DNA of 42,589 nt from Candidatus Cloacimonadota bacterium (GCA_012839325.1 DUNQ01000031.1:1-42589), one strand, 5' to 3'. Shown: positions 1 through 9,745, numbered from the stretch's first letter. Notes: generated by a model from the sequence alone, not told the origin. A program made the numbers and translations.

Positions 1-416
1 CTGTGCCCGTCATTCCGCCTTTTGTGGTTGACAGATTCATCAAGCACGCAGAGAAGGTTAATAGCCAAGGGGGATACTTTTTGGCTTTACCACCCAGAAA
101 TATTCATAAAAAACATTGACATTGCCTCGCAATTTTATAATCTGTCATCGAACGATAAACCTTATTTATTATCATGTAGCAATGAAGGATAAAAAGACGC
201 CTTCAGGAAGTTTGATGAACATCGTGGAATAATTTTCACGCATGTAAATCTACAAATTAACTCTTAATTTCCCTATAAGGGAAAGGATGTAGAAATTGTT
301 AATAGGCACAAAAAGTCAGAGTAAACTTGCCCCCCCCCTCAAAAAAAATAACAACAATAACAATGTCAGAATTTGTTGATAATTCCGATTCTTCGGGAAA
401 TAGCATCTTTGGCATA
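1..416. other. Upstream intergenic region, no confident gene
   Basis: No gene can be supported here. Two short frames are open from the left edge (one to about 119, one to 192) but neither resembles a known protein end, so a truncated upstream gene cannot be confirmed or excluded. The stretch holds a candidate promoter (116-141), a ribosome-binding-like AAGGGAAAGG (277-286) that leads only into ATG-TAG, and a run of nine C (330-338) followed by eight A (341-348). Confidence 0.4.
116..141 (+). promoter_or_regulatory. Candidate promoter for the first cargo gene
   Basis: TTGACA (116-121) and TATAAT (136-141) both match the sigma-70 consensus, but they are only 14 nt apart, which is short. If used, the 5' leader of the gene starting at 417 would be about 270 nt. 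Confidence 0.3.
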
Positions 417-3400
417 ATGTTTAGGCTAATAATTCCGTTATTATTATTGCTTATAAGCACAGGGCTTTTTGCCGACCAGAGAGATATACCCAACATTACC
501 GGGACTTTATCTTTAGATTTTGACCATGCAGATGTTGTATATACTAATATAAAACTTTATAATGCCGACGACAATAATCTTGTCTATGAGTTGAATCCCG
601 ATTCTACCGGAAGATTTACATTTTCCACTAATCCCGGGCAATATTATATCTCGATAGAGATGTTTCGCCCAGACTTGGGAAAGTTTACATATCCTCATAA
701 AATTCAAGATATAAATATACCTTTCAATTCTCATCTTGAAGACCTGGGAGACATCGGCTTATCTCGATATAACTTGAGTTTGGTAAGAGTGTCTTCTGAT
801 ACGTCTCTTCCTTATTTCAAGACACCTTATCATGCCCTGAATAAAATATTTAATGCTGTAAATAGCGGTTATGACGGCGATTCGGTAAAGCTGTTCATAC
901 ATCAGGGCGAATATCAGCTTTCATCGTACCCAAATTTGAACTACACAAACCCGGCAAACAATTCCTTAAAACTGAAAATCATTGGACTCCATGATGATGA
1001 CGTATATTTTGAGCCTACAGCTTCATCGGTATCCATATATGCTAATAGGGTGAATGCCACTTTTGAAAATATCAAGTTTATGAGACCGGGAACAGGTGAT
1101 TATAAGCTAAGTTTTACCTCCGGCGCTAATGCTCAATACTCATTTGTATCCTGTCATTTCGGCAGAACATCTTCTTATTCAGAAAATGTTTTCTCCACTA
1201 CCTTCAGCGGATTGTCAGGATTATCGCTTAACAACTGTATAGTAAAATATAGCAACGACATAGATGCCGGATCAATGAGGTTTTTAAACTGCTCAGACGT
1301 CTTAATAAACTCCTCATATTTCATTAGGAATCAAGCAAGGGGAGGTGGTGCAATATACTTGGAAAATTGTGAAGATGTAGATATCTCACTTTGCCATTTT
1401 TATGCAAATACTGCTACCGCATATGTATGCCCTAATACCCAAATTGGGGATGCTAACCCCGGTGGGGCTATGTATGCGGTGGATTCATCCGAGATCAATA
1501 TTAGAAACAATTGTTTTAAACATAATGTAACAACAGGAAGCGGAGGTCCGGTATATCTGCATAACATCTCACAATTTGATATATCAGATAATGAGTTCTT
1601 GTTTAACCAAGTAGATCAAGTCGGACTGTGTAATACCCATTGCGATGCTGTGGGATTTATTTATTGCGTTTTTACTGAAAATGATGTTTTCTCCGGGAAC
1701 GTTATCCATAGCGGAAGCCATGGTTCCTGCAATGACTTTATTGCTATGCACTATGAATGCTCCGGAACATTAAATATCGATCGTGGACTTTTTATCAAGG
1801 GTGATTCATTCAGTGACAAAAAGATCGTCTATTCACACTTGCCGGTCAACTTAAACTTCACAAACTGTATTTTTAAGACTATAGATATTGATGCTGTCTT
1901 TTCAAGTGGTTGTTCAAATTCTGAACCGGCCAGCATAACCGTCTCACACTGTATGTTTGATAATGAGTTTGAGGGAGTTACCTCTTTCAACAATACGAGC
2001 TGCAATGTAGAAAACATGCATCTTGATTCTTCATATCGTCCTATATGGGATGAAACCGTGATTTCTCCCTGTATCGATTCCGGCTATGGTTTCGATGAAG
2101 ATGGTACTCCTGCCGATATAGGAGCCTATGCCGCCGTTGATCATCGCTATTGGGAATATGCCTTTGAGGATCAAGCTGATGTGGAAAGATGGCATTGGGT
2201 AAGCTATCCTATTCTCAATACCGTCACGGACGGGGCACTTTATGCTAATGAATTCTTTAAGGACTTGCTGCATACACATGTAAACCATTTTGGTGAAGAT
2301 GTTCCCACTTACCTTGAAAAAATCGTATGGGTAAAAACAGGAACTATTAAGAAGCAAATTTTATGGGATGATTTAAATAGGTGGTGGAATTATGAATGTA
2401 TGCAACATATCGTCTCCAGTCCTCAGGGTTATAAGATCATGTTGCAAACACGGTTAAATCCTAATTTTCCGCAGCCCGTGGTGCTCAGGCACAGCGGATT
2501 TAAGACTCCTGATCATACAGAATTTCCCATATATGGAAATAGGGAAAATTGGATAGGCTATTTCTGCGATGATTCCCGCATGCCCGAAGATGCCTTTGCA
2601 AGCATCTGGGACGATATTACTATGATCAAAGCCAAGGATTGGAGTTTATTCCGCATAGGCGAATCAGGCGATGATCAGTGGCATATTGTCGGTAGAATAA
2701 TGCCGCTGAATCTCGGCGATATGGTGATAGTGAAGACCACAGAAGACCATATATTTAAATGGGGTGAAAATATTCCCGTTCCTCCACGAACAAAGTCAAG
2801 CCCGCAAGGCTTTGTCTATGATGAAAAAGAAGACTACATCCCCGTCTATCTCACGCTCACGGATGAGATGGTGATGCAATATGAAGAAGTCGGTTTGTAT
2901 GTGAACGGTGTGTGCAAAGGTGCAGTAGTGGTGGAAGAAAATCTGGAACAAATATCTGCCTACGTGGCAAGCGCGGATGATTTGGCTAATGGCGAAGTGG
3001 AACTGACATTCGTTCCGCGAGCATGCAAAAGCGCACTTCCCTTGCCTAAGGTCAAAAGAGTAAGTCATGAGCAATTGATGCCTAAGCACACTGCTGCGGG
3101 TGCTAACTATCAATATTTTGAGATAAACCTGGCAGATAGCAAAGAAAAGGAAGAGGTTCCCACACTTCCGAATTTGGAGCAAAACTATCCCAATCCCTTC
3201 AATCCAAATACCACCATCTTTTACTCTTTGCCTGCGGCGAGCAAGGTGAAGCTTGAGGTGTATAATCTGAAGGGACAATTGGTAAAGACATTGGTAGATG
3301 AGGATATTGAAGCGGGAATATACAACGTAACTTGGAATGGTAAAGATTCAAGTGGCAAGCCTGTGGCAAGCGGAGTCTATTTCTATCGCCTCAGCACTCC

Positions 3401-3440
3401 CGAATATAAACAAAGCAAAAAAATGCTTTTAATGAAATAA
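417..3440 (+). CDS. Secreted beta-helix protein with T9SS C-terminal sorting domain
   Basis: This is a large exported protein. The start at 417 is chosen because it puts a classic signal peptide (MFRLIIPLLLLLISTGLFA) at the N terminus. The same frame is open back to a TTG at 327 and an ATG at 363, but neither has a ribosome-binding site and both would precede the hydrophobic stretch. The first half has repeated short strands with N-x-F/C-x turns and GGA/GGGA segments typical of right-handed parallel beta-helices, and it is unusually rich in Cys. A middle region of about 250 residues rich in Trp is unassigned. The last ~90 residues have the NYPNPFNP signature, then VYNLKGQLVKTL and a GVYFYRL strand, which is the T9SS type A/FlgD-like domain. 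The protein is likely surface-displayed or released; its substrate is unknown. Confidence 0.85.
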   Translation: MFRLIIPLLLLLISTGLFADQRDIPNITGTLSLDFDHADVVYTNIKLYNADDNNLVYELNPDSTGRFTFSTNPGQYYISIEMFRPDLGKFTYPHKIQDINIPFNSHLEDLGDIGLSRYNLSLVRVSSDTSLPYFKTPYHALNKIFNAVNSGYDGDSVKLFIHQGEYQLSSYPNLNYTNPANNSLKLKIIGLHDDDVYFEPTASSVSIYANRVNATFENIKFMRPGTGDYKLSFTSGANAQYSFVSCHFGRTSSYSENVFSTTFSGLSGLSLNNCIVKYSNDIDAGSMRFLNCSDVLINSSYFIRNQARGGGAIYLENCEDVDISLCHFYANTATAYVCPNTQIGDANPGGAMYAVDSSEINIRNNCFKHNVTTGSGGPVYLHNISQFDISDNEFLFNQVDQVGLCNTHCDAVGFIYCVFTENDVFSGNVIHSGSHGSCNDFIAMHYECSGTLNIDRGLFIKGDSFSDKKIVYSHLPVNLNFTNCIFKTIDIDAVFSSGCSNSEPASITVSHCMFDNEFEGVTSFNNTSCNVENMHLDSSYRPIWDETVISPCIDSGYGFDEDGTPADIGAYAAVDHRYWEYAFEDQADVERWHWVSYPILNTVTDGALYANEFFKDLLHTHVNHFGEDVPTYLEKIVWVKTGTIKKQILWDDLNRWWNYECMQHIVSSPQGYKIMLQTRLNPNFPQPVVLRHSGFKTPDHTEFPIYGNRENWIGYFCDDSRMPEDAFASIWDDITMIKAKDWSLFRIGESGDDQWHIVGRIMPLNLGDMVIVKTTEDHIFKWGENIPVPPRTKSSPQGFVYDEKEDYIPVYLTLTDEMVMQYEEVGLYVNGVCKGAVVVEENLEQISAYVASADDLANGEVELTFVPRACKSALPLPKVKRVSHEQLMPKHTAAGANYQYFEINLADSKEKEEVPTLPNLEQNYPNPFNPNTTIFYSLPAASKVKLEVYNLKGQLVKTLVDEDIEAGIYNVTWNGKDSSGKPVASGVYFYRLSTPEYKQSKKMLLMK

Positions 3441-3450
3441 AAAGACAGTA

Positions 3451-3478
3451 GGGAAGGAAGAGTATGCTCTTCCTTCCC
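3451..3478 (+). terminator. Perfect 12-bp hairpin between cargo genes 1 and 2
   Basis: GGGAAGGAAGAG (3451-3462) and CTCTTCCTTCCC (3467-3478) form a perfect stem with a TATG loop. No U-tract follows, and the next gene's ribosome-binding site is about 10 nt downstream. This favours an intercistronic 3'-end stabiliser or partial terminator over a strong intrinsic terminator. Confidence 0.5.
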
Positions 3479-3498
3479 CATATTAAAAGGAAATAAAG

Positions 3499-5949
3499 AT
3501 GAAAAATAAAGCTTTGATAATAATGGCGATCTTGAGCGTTTTGCCTTGTATGCTGCTTTCCGTCACGATCAATGTAAAGCAAGATGGCAGCGGAGACTAT
3601 ACCCGGATACAGGATGCCTTGGATGCCGCCGATCCCGGCGATACCGTCTTAGTATATCCCGGTAGATATTTTGAAAATATAGAGATTAATAAAAATAATA
3701 TCACCTTGAAAAGCTTGGAAGCGAATAGCGGAGACTCAAGCTATATAGATTCTACTATTATTGATGGCAACAATATCAGTGTCTGTATAAGAGTAGCTCA
3801 AAATACAGAAAACACCATCATAAGAGGCTTCAGCATCACAAGGGGAGCAAGAATTGGTGGAGGTAGCGGCGGAGGCATGAGCATCACCGGGCGCACAAGT
3901 GTGATAAATTGTGTGATATTTGGCAATCAAGCACAACTGGGAGGAGGAATAAACATCATAAGGGCAAATGTATCCTTGAGTGGGGTTACAATCAGAGACA
4001 ATTATGGCATTATCCATGGGGGAGGCATACATGTTTCCGACATGTCTGATACATATCCTTTAAGCTTTGATCCCGATAACCGCTGTTCGATCTATAATAA
4101 CCGTGCCGGCGCAGGACAGGATATAAGTATTCATCGTGCTGCTCGAGATTTGGATATGCCGCTTGATACGTTTTCCGTGCTAAATCCATCGGAATATCAT
4201 GCAAGCTTTTTTTGCGATAATCTTATCAGCAATTATCAAATCAATTTTGATATTCTAAACGCATATTATGGGGAGGTTGATAGCGATCTATATGTATCCA
4301 CAGAGGGGGATGATGCAAATGATGGACTTACTCCCGATACCGCTCTGAAAACCATACATGAAGCCATCTATAGAACCGCTTCAAATAGTGAGAATAAGAA
4401 TAGCGTATTTATATTGCCGGGAGAGTATTCCCGCACGGCAAATGACCAAATCTTTCCCATTGCTTTGAAGCAGTGGGTCAAAGTTCAAGGAAGTGGAATT
4501 GACGTAACGAAAATAATATGTGAACCAAGCCCATTGATAGAACTTAGGTTAGGTGGTTATGCCTTTTCAGCTTTTATTGAGCCTCATATATATTTGGATG
4601 GTATGTCTATCACAGCACAAGGTTTTGATAACTATTGCGGTGCTCTCCACGGTGACTTTAGAACTACTGAGGCACATTTATCGAATCTACGCATACATGA
4701 TATTCCTGCCGGTTATCATGGAGCTTTCACTAACAATCCTAGGATGATTAACTTATACGTATCAGGCGAAAATGAAAGCTTCTTTGACAATATTATAATA
4801 GAAGATATTGAAACCGGTGATGTCGATCTACTTTATATAGGAGGCAGTGGAACTCCGGGTGAGGAGAGAGCCGGTTTCCGGGGCAAGATCAAAAATCTTG
4901 TAGTCCGAAATTTCACAAATAGCTTTACTTCGCAGTCTATTTGGGCATTCCCTATGATTACTATAGAAGCAGACGAAAAGCTCATAATGGAAAACTGTGA
5001 ATTTAGAAATCTGACCATGCTTGATGATGATTCCACGATCATACAGGTTATTGGGGTTCAATTTCCGCAACAGCAAAATCACTTTACTCTGAGAAATTGC
5101 TTGTTTGTGGATAATGTAGCTCCTGCGGTGGGGCAATGGGGAGGCGAAATCGCGGCAATTGTTACGACAAATAATCCAAGAATAGATTTTATTAATTGCA
5201 CTTTTGCGGGTAATCGTAGTGATAGATACACCTTAAGTACTTTAGGTGAAGTGAATTTTATCAATACTATATTTGACAACGATAGTGAATATCAGATTAG
5301 AGTGATCCCTGTGGATGATCCCAATGAACAGACTCATCTTACCTTTGATTATTGCTTGATAAAAGATGGTATAGACGGCATTTTGGAGTTTCCGGTTCCA
5401 TGGAATAGTATTGACTATCGGGATACAAATATCGATGAAGATCCACTTTTCGCCGGTGATGGATATGGCATCCCGGGTGACTTTAACTATAATCTTTCTG
5501 AATTTTCGCCCTGCGTAGATAGCGGCACTCCGGATATTAGCGATCTGGGGCTTCCGCCCTATGATCTGGCAGGAAATCAAAGGGTTTGGAACGGTCGCAT
5601 CGATATGGGCTGTTTTGAGTATAATTCCAAGCCTTGGGTTTCAAATGAAGACCTTATTTCACCTATTTTAGAGCATTTGATCTTAGAACAAAACTATCCC
5701 AATCCTTTTAATCCTGAGACCACCATAGCCTTTGAACTAAAAGAGCCGGCGATGTGTAGCTTGAAGATATATAATATGCGCGGTCAAGTGGTGAGAACCT
5801 TGGTTAATGAGGCACTTAGCAGCGGGCGACATAGCAGAGTGTGGGACGGCTTGGATGATAATGGTTCGGCTGTGGCTTCAGGGATGTATCTATACAGGGT
5901 TGAATCAGAAAAACAAAGCAAAAGCCGAAAGATGATTATGGTAAAATAA
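3499..5949 (+). CDS. Secreted right-handed beta-helix (DUF1565-like) protein with T9SS sorting domain
   Basis: An 816-residue exported protein with an N-terminal signal peptide (to about LPCMLLSVT). It has two beta-helix units. The first opens with VKQDGSGDYTRIQDALDAA, the pectinesterase/DUF1565-type entry motif, followed by GGG-rich rungs. The second starts near residue 270 with LYVSTEGDDANDGLTPDTAL, the same family motif. The final ~90 residues contain QNYPNPFNP, KIYNMRGQVVRTLV and ASGMYLYRV, the T9SS type A tail. An AAAAGGAAA ribosome-binding site lies just upstream. It sits 58 nt after the previous beta-helix gene and is probably co-transcribed. Polysaccharide binding or cleavage is typical of the fold, but no catalytic residues are identifiable here. 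Confidence 0.87.
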   Translation: MKNKALIIMAILSVLPCMLLSVTINVKQDGSGDYTRIQDALDAADPGDTVLVYPGRYFENIEINKNNITLKSLEANSGDSSYIDSTIIDGNNISVCIRVAQNTENTIIRGFSITRGARIGGGSGGGMSITGRTSVINCVIFGNQAQLGGGINIIRANVSLSGVTIRDNYGIIHGGGIHVSDMSDTYPLSFDPDNRCSIYNNRAGAGQDISIHRAARDLDMPLDTFSVLNPSEYHASFFCDNLISNYQINFDILNAYYGEVDSDLYVSTEGDDANDGLTPDTALKTIHEAIYRTASNSENKNSVFILPGEYSRTANDQIFPIALKQWVKVQGSGIDVTKIICEPSPLIELRLGGYAFSAFIEPHIYLDGMSITAQGFDNYCGALHGDFRTTEAHLSNLRIHDIPAGYHGAFTNNPRMINLYVSGENESFFDNIIIEDIETGDVDLLYIGGSGTPGEERAGFRGKIKNLVVRNFTNSFTSQSIWAFPMITIEADEKLIMENCEFRNLTMLDDDSTIIQVIGVQFPQQQNHFTLRNCLFVDNVAPAVGQWGGEIAAIVTTNNPRIDFINCTFAGNRSDRYTLSTLGEVNFINTIFDNDSEYQIRVIPVDDPNEQTHLTFDYCLIKDGIDGILEFPVPWNSIDYRDTNIDEDPLFAGDGYGIPGDFNYNLSEFSPCVDSGTPDISDLGLPPYDLAGNQRVWNGRIDMGCFEYNSKPWVSNEDLISPILEHLILEQNYPNPFNPETTIAFELKEPAMCSLKIYNMRGQVVRTLVNEALSSGRHSRVWDGLDDNGSAVASGMYLYRVESEKQSKSRKMIMVK

Positions 5950-5970
5950 GAATATATCACTAACAGCTTG

Positions 5971-6007
5971 AAAAAGCCCTCTTGCGATGAGTCGGAGAGG
6001 GCTTTTT
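5971..6007 (+). terminator. Rho-independent terminator after the beta-helix pair
   Basis: AAAAAGCCCTC (5971-5981) pairs with GAGGGCTTTTT (5996-6006), with T residues at the 3' end. It lies 22 nt after the stop codon of the second beta-helix gene. Confidence 0.85.
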
Positions 6008-6100
6008 CTATTGTGCGTTGCCGTGTTCCTCTTTTATCGGTTTGGAAACGTCCCGTTGCTACCAGCGGCAGCATTCCTTGCTGAGATTCACATAAAATAC

Positions 6101-6126
6101 TTGACTTGAAAACCGCTGCGATAATA
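6101..6126 (+). promoter_or_regulatory. Candidate promoter for the third cargo gene
   Basis: TTGACT (6101-6106) followed after 14 nt by ATAATA (6121-6126). The spacing is short, as at 116-141. It would give a leader of about 125 nt before the ATG at 6259. Confidence 0.27.
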
Positions 6127-6258
6127 CTGTGTTTATTACTGCTCAACTGGTGAAGTATTCCGGTGTAGAGCACAGCAATGTTCTCTAAAAGGTTCGTCAT
6201 AGAGAAGCGTATATTTACATTAAATTTGACATATAAGATTAAACAAAAGGAGTTAACC

Positions 6259-7605
6259 ATGAAAAAACTCAGCATTATTCTCTTATCACTACTCTTGCCC
6301 ATGATGGTCTTCGGAGCGGTATTTGGCTTAAAACCAATAATAGATTTAAAGCTCGATTCGAATATCTTCCGCAATACTGTATATGTTCCCCAGACCTTTG
6401 AATCGCAAATATGGGATATAGATGAAGAAGAATGGTTGGCTGATAGAACAGTCTTTTATGAATATCTGCCATATCATAGTGGCAGACCGCAGCTCAAACG
6501 TGTAGATCTCGATGTCTATATGTGGCTTGGTCCCTTTGGTGCTTTTGTTTTTCCTGTCCGCTTTGAATTTACTGAATATAACGCAAGTCAGCTCTGTACG
6601 GAATATGTAATGAGATTAATAGATGATGACGGGGAACTTATGGATGTCTCAATCGGAATGATAGAGTATGACGATTATGATCGAATTATAGAGTTTGAAG
6701 ATATGGCAGTTTTAGATGATGAACATGAGGGAATGCATAAGATTGAAATAGAATATCTTTCCGATAACTCTATGTTGATTAATTCCGTTGAGCAAGGTGA
6801 AGACTACTTAGAATATACAAAAATGGAAATAGAACTGGATAGTCAAAATAGAATGCAGAGTCAAACTGCGTATATCTCTGATGATGGCGAAAATTGGGAG
6901 CTGGATACCAAGTTCACATTTGTCTATCACGCGCAAGATACCTCTACTATCCAGGATTTTATCAGATATTTCAGCGATAATTTCGTGATGAGTATGTTCA
7001 CGGAAAATGAGATAATGTATGGCATGGTGACGGAACATACTCAATTGGATTGGGATGGTCAAATCTGGAGAGCCACTCATAAGGATATCTATGACTATGA
7101 TGCAGACTTCCTGAAAACCACGAAAAAATCGTATTATTATGAGGAAATTGATGATAAGAATAATACCTCAGCCGGGGGTTGGATACATGATTATCGCGAA
7201 ACTTATGTCTATGATGACCATGGTAATATGATAGAAATTCTTGGTGATGACTATCATGAAGGCGAGTATTATGAAGCCTATATTGCAGAAACGGGCTATA
7301 CGGCGCTTACGGACAATCAGGATATTAGCGCTCCGGCTATCTCGCCTATCAAACTCAGCATATATCCTCAGCCCTTTGCCGAGAATGTGAATATCCTTGG
7401 TGAATCCAAGGCGGGCGGAGAGATAAAAATGGAGATCTTTAACCTTAGAGGACAGAAGGTGAGAAGCTTTAACATGCCCTCCGGAGCTAAATTAACTTGG
7501 GATGGAAAAGACGAAAACGGTAAAGACTTGCCTGCTTCGGTGTATTTCCTAAGAGCGGGACAAGGCTCGGACTTCCAGACCAAAAAGTTGATTAAGATAA
7601 AATAA
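6259..7605 (+). CDS. Secreted protein of unknown function with T9SS sorting domain
   Basis: About 448 residues. The start at 6259 is set by an AAAGGAG ribosome-binding site (6246-6252) and the signal peptide MKKLSIILLSLLLPMMVFGA; the frame is open upstream to 6178 without either. The body is acidic and rich in Tyr, Asp and Glu, with loosely repeated phrases (YDDHGNMIEI, WDGQIWRAT) reminiscent of YD/RHS-type strands but too irregular to name. The C terminus has IYPQPFAENV, EIFNLRGQKVRSF and VYFLRAG followed by a basic end, a divergent T9SS type A tail lacking the canonical YPNPFNP. It stands alone between promoter and repeat-rich DNA. Confidence 0.82.
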   Translation: MKKLSIILLSLLLPMMVFGAVFGLKPIIDLKLDSNIFRNTVYVPQTFESQIWDIDEEEWLADRTVFYEYLPYHSGRPQLKRVDLDVYMWLGPFGAFVFPVRFEFTEYNASQLCTEYVMRLIDDDGELMDVSIGMIEYDDYDRIIEFEDMAVLDDEHEGMHKIEIEYLSDNSMLINSVEQGEDYLEYTKMEIELDSQNRMQSQTAYISDDGENWELDTKFTFVYHAQDTSTIQDFIRYFSDNFVMSMFTENEIMYGMVTEHTQLDWDGQIWRATHKDIYDYDADFLKTTKKSYYYEEIDDKNNTSAGGWIHDYRETYVYDDHGNMIEILGDDYHEGEYYEAYIAETGYTALTDNQDISAPAISPIKLSIYPQPFAENVNILGESKAGGEIKMEIFNLRGQKVRSFNMPSGAKLTWDGKDENGKDLPASVYFLRAGQGSDFQTKKLIKIK

Positions 7606-7627
7606 GAGTATATCTGTAATTTGGGCA

Positions 7628-7711
7628 GGCAACATCCTGTTGCCGCAGAAAGCGCAGCTTTCTTTCTTTTGGTGCGTAAACGCCCTCGTTTACGCATGCG
7701 CGGGAGCGCAT
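7628..7711. repeat. Chain of four hairpins, dispersed repeat family B
   Basis: Four consecutive stem-loops: GGCAACA/TGTTGCC (7628-7644), AGAAAGC/GCTTTCT (7647-7663), GCGTAAAC/GTTTACGC around a GCCCTC loop (7674-7695), and ATGCGC/GCGCAT around GGGA (7696-7711). The last three recur in the same order at 9829-9893. Confidence 0.8.
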
Positions 7712-7724
7712 GTTTAAGGAACAT

Positions 7725-7767
7725 TGACGCTCGTCGCAACGAGGGCGTTCCGACACCGACCGTGTCA
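7725..7767. repeat. Structured palindromic repeat family A, copy 1
   Basis: Outer arms TGACGC (7725-7730) and GTGTCA (7762-7767) enclose an inner CTCGT/ACGAG hairpin. The linker GGCGTTCCGACACCGACC closely matches the linkers at 31063, 31116, 32411 and 35371. One G-U pair is needed in the outer stem. Confidence 0.75.
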
Positions 7768-8208
7768 TCCCGTTTTGGCGTCCCAGTATCCATAAAAACC
7801 TATTTCCAGCCAAAAACTCACAAAAATATGCAAAATAATTGTCATTCACAAAAAGATAGCTAAAAGGCTCGATAACATAGTCTTCGCGCGGGTCATCTTG
7901 CCGCGTGCTGAAAAATACTTTAAGAAAAACAAAAATAAATGCCGTTCCAGCATCTCAATTTTCGCATTTTCGACACTATACTTATAGAGACCCAAATTAA
8001 AGAGATTAAAAAAATGAAAATACTTGACTTAAAGATAGATAATATTAAAACTGTTTTTAGTAGCTTATTTGAAAATAAGTTGCTGTGGCGAAGGATGCAA
8101 AGCATACCCTCATTAGAAGCTAAAAATCAAAGAATTAGAATTTATACCAAGCTAAAAACTTAACACTCGATTCTAAGTGAAATAAGAAAACATAATAAGG
8201 AGATTATT

Positions 8209-9729
8209 ATGAAACATGCTGTCCCTTTTCCAAAGCTTCAACTTGCAAGCTCCACACATAGGTTGCTTGCGCTGATTTGCAGTGCGATACTTCTGCTGCT
8301 ATTATACGCTCCCTTGAACGCCGAGGAAGGCTTTGTGGTGAATGTACCGCATTATTTAAGTGATCATGGATTTGCCGGCGTTTATCCTCAATCCATCTAT
8401 ACCTGTTCCGATGATGCTGTGGTAATCGTATCCAGGGTAGTATTTAGTCCGGATGATGTCTTTAACTATTATTGCGGTTCAATTACAAAGCTGAGTCCTA
8501 ATGGAAATCTGTTATGGATAAAGTATTTTCCTGATCCATCCGATTACGGGGATATTGATTGGATTGTGGGGCTCGGCATTGATGAAAACGACACTGTCAG
8601 CCTGATTACCGGTACGTTTGATAACGATCAGAAATATCTGGTTCATGTGGATAGCGATGGGGATATCGATAGCATACCCTTGGACTTGGGTGAGGGATCT
8701 ATCGGGCTGAACAAGGGATTACGTACAGCTTCAGGAGATTTCATTGCTCTCGGCGATATGGTGTCAACCGGCTTATATCCTCTAAATCTGGCATATTACC
8801 GGATTAGTTCCGATGCCCAAGTTTTGGCATCTTCTTTTATACCTCCGGACACCGAGTTTACCCGCACCAAACTCTATGATGCAGAAATAGAAGCCGATGG
8901 AAATGTTCTGATCTCTTGCAAAATAAATCCTGATCAAGACGAACTCTTACGTTTGACTATGGATGGCGTTCTCGTCGAGAGGATTGAGTTGCAGGATGCC
9001 GATTCTCCGGCTATTCTTCACCGTAGTCCGGGATCAGAGCACACGGTTGTTGCTCATAGCGTATATTCAACGGCTTCCAAGAATCAAATCTTACAAATTG
9101 CTTGGGTGGCTGAAGATGATATAACTTACCAGACAATGCTTGATTCTTCTTTCAGAGACACACGGTCAATGATATCAATCGGAGATGATGTTTATACTAT
9201 ATCCAATGCAATCTCTGAATCTGATTATTGCTTAGCTCGTTTTAATTATACAGATTCTTATGAGCTTGCTTGGTCATGGAATCATCCCGAACTCCGGTTC
9301 TATACAGGTAATGAAAATTACATCCATACCCATCATTTACTTAGCAGCACCCAAAGCGGCTGCATCTATGTGGCGGGCAGTTATCGTTATGGTCCTCATT
9401 TAGCAGTTGCTAAGGTTTTGCCCACCGGACAAGTGCCGGTTGAGGATGATATTGCCGTGCCGCCGCTTCAAAAGATAAGTGCTTATCCAAATCCCATGAA
9501 AGAGCATCTTAATCTGAAAATAGACGGCGCATCACCGGAGGAGGCTTCTGCTTGCTTAGAGGTGTATAACATTAAAGGGCAATTAGTCAGAAACTTAGAA
9601 AGCTCGCGTGCCGGCGAATATGTTTGGGATGGATATGACAGTAAGGGCAGGTCTTGTCCCACCGGTATTTACTTTATTAGAGATAGTAAGGGGATTTATA
9701 AACAGACGAAAGTGATCAAGATGAAGTAA
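8209..9729 (+). CDS. Secreted beta-propeller-like protein with T9SS sorting domain
   Basis: 506 residues, start fixed by AATAAGGAG just upstream. The N terminus has a long n-region and a strong hydrophobic core (ALICSAILLLLLYAPLNA) ending at about residue 37. The body has repeated blocks alternating trace phrases such as ITKLSPNGNLLWIKYF and VHVDSDGDID with intervening strands, the pattern of WD/PQQ-like propellers found in T9SS cargo; the blade count was not established. The C terminus has YPNPMKEHLNL, EVYNIKGQLVRNL and GIYFIRD followed by a basic end, a T9SS type A tail. The gene is bracketed by copies of the same hairpin repeats (7628-7711 and 9812-9893). Function unknown. Confidence 0.83.
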   Translation: MKHAVPFPKLQLASSTHRLLALICSAILLLLLYAPLNAEEGFVVNVPHYLSDHGFAGVYPQSIYTCSDDAVVIVSRVVFSPDDVFNYYCGSITKLSPNGNLLWIKYFPDPSDYGDIDWIVGLGIDENDTVSLITGTFDNDQKYLVHVDSDGDIDSIPLDLGEGSIGLNKGLRTASGDFIALGDMVSTGLYPLNLAYYRISSDAQVLASSFIPPDTEFTRTKLYDAEIEADGNVLISCKINPDQDELLRLTMDGVLVERIELQDADSPAILHRSPGSEHTVVAHSVYSTASKNQILQIAWVAEDDITYQTMLDSSFRDTRSMISIGDDVYTISNAISESDYCLARFNYTDSYELAWSWNHPELRFYTGNENYIHTHHLLSSTQSGCIYVAGSYRYGPHLAVAKVLPTGQVPVEDDIAVPPLQKISAYPNPMKEHLNLKIDGASPEEASACLEVYNIKGQLVRNLESSRAGEYVWDGYDSKGRSCPTGIYFIRDSKGIYKQTKVIKMK

Positions 9730-9745
9730 AAGCTATATTGATTAT

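Larger units (their letters stand above)
5950..6258. other. Intergenic region with terminator, degenerate repeat and promoter
   Basis: Contains the terminator at 5971-6007 and what looks like a decayed copy of the dispersed palindromic repeats (about 6014-6075, with AACGTCCCGTTGC and GCGGCAG). A candidate promoter follows at 6101-6126. No gene was found. Confidence 0.45.
7606..8208. other. Intergenic region dominated by palindromic repeats
   Basis: Holds a chain of hairpins (7628-7711) and a structured repeat copy (7725-7767). The remaining ~440 bases are AT-rich. A short frame could encode about 49 residues from an ATG at 8014 to 8163, but it has only a weak ribosome-binding site and no recognisable family, so it is not called. 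Confidence 0.5.

Noticed and set aside
1-192. Open frames running in from the left edge
   Set aside because: Two different frames are open and neither resembles a known C terminus, and a promoter-like pair lies inside them.
7592-7863. Overlapping frames in both directions across the hairpin repeats, some with similar peptides near 9696-10006
   Set aside because: The similarity comes from the palindromic repeat DNA read in frame, not from protein conservation.
7939-8163. 74-codon frame (or 49 codons from 8014) between two cargo genes
   Set aside because: Only a weak ribosome-binding site, AT-rich composition, no recognisable domain; too little to call a gene.
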